Assembly: GCF_045635475.1 (NCBI RefSeq)
Contig: NZ_JBJGXI010000058.1
Coordinates: 1 to 29,532, forward strand
Length of the DNA stretch: 29,532 bases
Direction: 5' to 3'
Source: JBJGXI01 sp045635475
GTDB lineage: Bacteria; Bacillota; Bacilli; Bacillales; Amphibacillaceae
Part shown: piece after piece, positions 29,532 to 29,532 of the stretch
Position numbering within the stretch: the first letter of the stretch is position 1
Layout of the letters: every line of letters starts with the position of its first letter
The notes under the pieces: generated by a model
Told to the model about the DNA's origin: nothing
What the model saw: the letters and a program-made list of their open reading frames with translations, nothing else
The model's database searches: none
Translations under genes and position numbers: made by a program

Positions 29532-29532
29532 G

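Overview
The window is chromosomal DNA of a low-GC Gram-positive bacterium, most likely a member of the Bacillaceae. The support is strong AGGAGG-type ribosome sites, frequent TTG/GTG starts, intrinsic terminators, Bacillus-type lipoprotein signals, an S-box (SAM-I) riboswitch in front of metNIQ, a SoxA/SolA-type amine oxidase and a YxjI/LURP-one-like protein. No rRNA, tRNA, CRISPR array, complete insertion sequence or prophage is visible.

Left half (1-15.2 kb): an accessory-looking stretch of small, mostly monocistronic genes separated by long, repeat-rich spacers. In order: a broken paralogue of a conserved small protein; a membrane protein; an XRE regulator overlapping a membrane partner behind a perfect 20-bp palindrome; a SnoaL/SgcJ-like protein; two related zinc-ribbon miniproteins on the minus strand; a self-contained transcription unit for a 24-residue peptide; a DUF2785 protein; an orphan RsgA zinc tail; a LURP-one protein; a two-helix miniprotein; a P-loop kinase; a GC-rich dienelactone hydrolase bracketed by palindromes; the tail of a TnpB-like gene with an IS200/IS605-type right-end hairpin; a YciI-like protein; a secreted protein; a methyltransferase; three membrane-anchored proteins and a DUF2711-like protein; a LytTR regulator with a membrane partner; and a PemI/PemK (MazEF-like) toxin-antitoxin pair.

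Middle (15.3-21.7 kb): an AI-2E-family permease and a 7TMR-DISM/GGDEF diguanylate cyclase, both on the minus strand, then Ig-like and DUF3221-like lipoproteins (the latter frameshifted), a frameshifted small gene, and an intact two-gene unit with a retropepsin-like protein.

Right end (22-29.5 kb): more house-keeping in character. It holds solA, a SAM riboswitch controlling the methionine ABC importer metN-metI-metQ, an EamA exporter, a lipoprotein and a decayed telA gene. The last bases carry another hairpin resembling an IS200/IS605 right end.

The strongest unexplained signals are these: (i) a 27-bp palindrome (arms TACGAACAGTGCC/GGCACTGTTCGTA) present seven times plus a partial copy, often a few bases after stop codons; (ii) a second dispersed intergenic repeat built around TTAAACnAACGGG plus a terminator-like hairpin; (iii) a 71-bp duplication about 90% identical; (iv) a complete promoter-RBS-24-codon ORF-terminator unit; and (v) a gene whose only well-placed start codon is ATT. 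Many pseudogenes suggest that the region is actively decaying and exchanging DNA.
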